From positions 1-25,887 of the forward strand of contig DDTD01000032.1 of assembly GCA_002344005.1 (NCBI GenBank): a stretch of 25,887 nucleotides of DNA, in the 5' to 3' direction. Position 1 is the stretch's first letter; each line of letters opens with the position of its first letter. The notes below the pieces were generated by a model that was not told the DNA's origin, made no database searches, and was given only the letters and a program-made list of their open reading frames with translations. The translations under genes were made by a program, and so were the position numbers. Of the stretch, positions 24,334-25,887 are shown piece after piece. The stretch is from Ignavibacteria bacterium UBA2373 (GTDB lineage: Bacteria; Bacteroidota; Ignavibacteria; Kapaibacteriales; UBA961).

Positions 24334-25752
24334 ATGGACAAACAGCGTATGAATACACATAAGTGTGACGTAGTAGTAGTAGGTGGCGGTCCCGGCGGTT
24401 ATGTGGCAGCAATTCGTGCTTCACAGCTTGGCAAAGATGTCATTTGTGTCGAAAAAGATAAACTCGGCGGTGTATGTTTGAACTGGGGTTGTATTCCCAG
24501 CAAAGCACTTCTTAAAAGCGGCGAATATGCCAACTTCCTTAAACATGCCGATGAGTATGGTTTCGGTTTGCCCGAAGTAAATGTCAATTTCCCGCAAGTC
24601 ATCAAACGCAGTCGCGATGTAGCCGACCGTATGTCAAACGGTATCAATTTCTTATTCAAAAAATATAAAGTTCGTTCCGTCAAAGGTCACGGTGTGGTGA
24701 AATCTGCCAAAAAAATCGAAGTGCGCGATGCAAACGGCAATGTCACCGACACTATCGAATGCAATAATGTGATTATCGCTACGGGCGCACGTCCCCGCAT
24801 GATTCCCGGTATTGAAGTGGACAGAAAACGCGTCCTCACAAGCTCCGAGGCAATGATTCAACAAGAGATCCCGAAAAACATGATCATCATGGGCGCAGGT
24901 GCCATCGGCGTGGAGTTTGCTTATTTCTATAATGCTTTCGGCACTGCAGTGACCATCGTGGAAATGATGCCCAATATTGTTCCGGTCGAAGATATTGAAG
25001 TTTCCAAAGAATTGGAACGCAATTTCAAAAAAGCAGGCATGAACCTGATTACCGAAGCACGTGTACTTTCCGCTAAAACCGTTGGCGAAGGTGTGGAAAT
25101 CGTCGTACAGAAAAAAGACGGCTCACAAGAAACACTCAAAGCAGATATAGCTCTCAATGCTATCGGTGTGCAAGGCAATATCGAAGGCATAGGACTTGAA
25201 GAACTTGGCATTGCCATGGAACGCGGTTGGATTAAAGTGGACAAATATCTCCGCACCAATGTCGAAGGCATTTTTGCTATCGGTGATGTGGCAGGTCCGC
25301 CATGGTTAGCGCATAAAGCATCTGCCGAAGGTTTGGTTTGTGCAGAATTTCTTGCAGGTCATCATACCGATGGTGTCAACTATAAAAATATCCCCGGCTG
25401 TACATATTGCCAACCGCAAGTGGCAAGTATCGGATTAACCGAAGCAAAAGCACGTGAAGCCGGATATGAAATCAAAGTCGGTAAATTCCCTTTCACCGCC
25501 AATGGTAAAGCCCATGGCATTGGTAAAACAAATGGCTTCGTCAAATTAATTTTCGATGCCAAATACGGTGAATTACTCGGCGCACACATGATTGGTCCCG
25601 ATGTAACGGAAATGATTGCAGAATTAGGATTGGCACGCGAACTCGAAGCAACGGGTCCTGCTATTTTCAAAACAATTCACGCTCACCCGACTTTATCGGA
25701 AGCCGTGATGGAAGCCGCAGCCGGCGCATGGGGCGAAGCTGTCAATTTCTAA
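24334..25752 (+). CDS. lpdA: Dihydrolipoamide dehydrogenase (E3)
   Basis: A 472-residue flavoprotein that reoxidises dihydrolipoamide in the pyruvate and 2-oxoglutarate dehydrogenase complexes and the glycine cleavage system, passing electrons through FAD to NAD+. It has the FAD-binding VVVVGGGPGGYVAA (13-26), the redox disulfide GGVCLNWGC (C48, C53), the NAD-binding IIMGAGAIGVEFAY, the second FAD motif IFAIGDVAGPPWLAHKA, and the C-terminal H-x4-E active site in HAHPTLSEAVMEAA. Length is normal. The ATG at 24334 is used, but an in-frame ATG at 24349 fits homologues about as well; neither has a Shine-Dalgarno. It is divergent from the DUF2723 gene across 200 bases. It is followed by its own terminator, so it appears to be a single-gene unit. 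Confidence 0.97.
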   Translation: MDKQRMNTHKCDVVVVGGGPGGYVAAIRASQLGKDVICVEKDKLGGVCLNWGCIPSKALLKSGEYANFLKHADEYGFGLPEVNVNFPQVIKRSRDVADRMSNGINFLFKKYKVRSVKGHGVVKSAKKIEVRDANGNVTDTIECNNVIIATGARPRMIPGIEVDRKRVLTSSEAMIQQEIPKNMIIMGAGAIGVEFAYFYNAFGTAVTIVEMMPNIVPVEDIEVSKELERNFKKAGMNLITEARVLSAKTVGEGVEIVVQKKDGSQETLKADIALNAIGVQGNIEGIGLEELGIAMERGWIKVDKYLRTNVEGIFAIGDVAGPPWLAHKASAEGLVCAEFLAGHHTDGVNYKNIPGCTYCQPQVASIGLTEAKAREAGYEIKVGKFPFTANGKAHGIGKTNGFVKLIFDAKYGELLGAHMIGPDVTEMIAELGLARELEATGPAIFKTIHAHPTLSEAVMEAAAGAWGEAVNF

Positions 25753-25774
25753 AAAGTATATCTTTCATATATTC

Positions 25775-25812
25775 ATCCTCTGCTTTTTTCCGAGAGCAGA
25801 GGATTTTTTTTT
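25775..25812 (+). terminator. Rho-independent terminator of lpdA
   Basis: ATCCTCTGC at 25775-25783 and GCAGAGGAT at 25796-25804 form a perfect 9-bp stem, followed by a run of nine T through 25812. It starts 22 bases after the lpdA stop codon. Confidence 0.92.
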
Positions 25813-25887
25813 GATATTGAATTTCATCCCATCCATCGGAGGCTTGTCCGCAGGACGGGGTGTATGAATGTATTGATTGAGATTTTG

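Overview
The window looks like chromosomal DNA of a Gram-negative bacterium from the Bacteroidota/Chlorobiota side of the FCB group, possibly a Kapabacteria-type lineage; the exact lineage is an inference. Four proteins carry a signal peptide together with a C-terminal type IX secretion (T9SS) sorting region. There is a DUF2723 membrane protein, an Omp28-type thiol protein, choice-of-anchor V proteins and a patatin fused to an Omp85-type barrel. Many genes lack a Shine-Dalgarno sequence, and several upstream regions contain the Bacteroidota -7 box TAnnTTTG. The DNA is AT-rich by eye. No tRNA, rRNA, CRISPR array, integrase or transposase was seen.

Layout. 1-411: a 21-bp tandem repeat array and a terminator. 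412-4158 (minus): a large T9SS-exported FG-GAP-like protein followed by an OmpR-type response regulator with no kinase beside it. 4503-5495 (plus): an ATP-grasp ligase-like protein of unknown substrate, ending in a near-perfect terminator. 5669-9013 (minus): a Dna2-like nuclease-helicase. 9014-9795: a gene-poor stretch with three copies of a structured repeat of about 93 bp. 9796-11505 (minus): recJ. 11640-12704 (plus): rsgA.

12746-18217 (minus): a run read from right to left as a cation diffusion facilitator, two tandem 291-residue secreted proteins with a CX4CH haem-like motif, and the patatin-barrel protein. 18491-20055 (plus): an Omp28-type thioredoxin-fold protein and a cytochrome P460-like lipoprotein, closed by a strong terminator. 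20150-21030: a small zinc-type anti-sigma factor (plus) and an ECF sigma factor (minus), placed tail to tail. 21083-24133 (minus): a DUF2723/GT117 multi-spanning membrane protein. 24334-25752 (plus): dihydrolipoamide dehydrogenase with a terminator.

How the genes may work together. recJ, rsgA and lpdA are housekeeping genes. The most coherent accessory theme is at 15.4-21.0 kb, where secreted or lipid-anchored proteins with Cys-based motifs (CX4CH twice, CXXC, CXXCH) sit next to a sigma/anti-sigma pair. I infer an envelope redox or haem-related function there, but no regulatory link is shown by the sequence itself. The other leads are the structured repeat triplet at 9.3-9.6 kb next to the nuclease-helicase, and the ATP-grasp protein with a lysine-rich tail.
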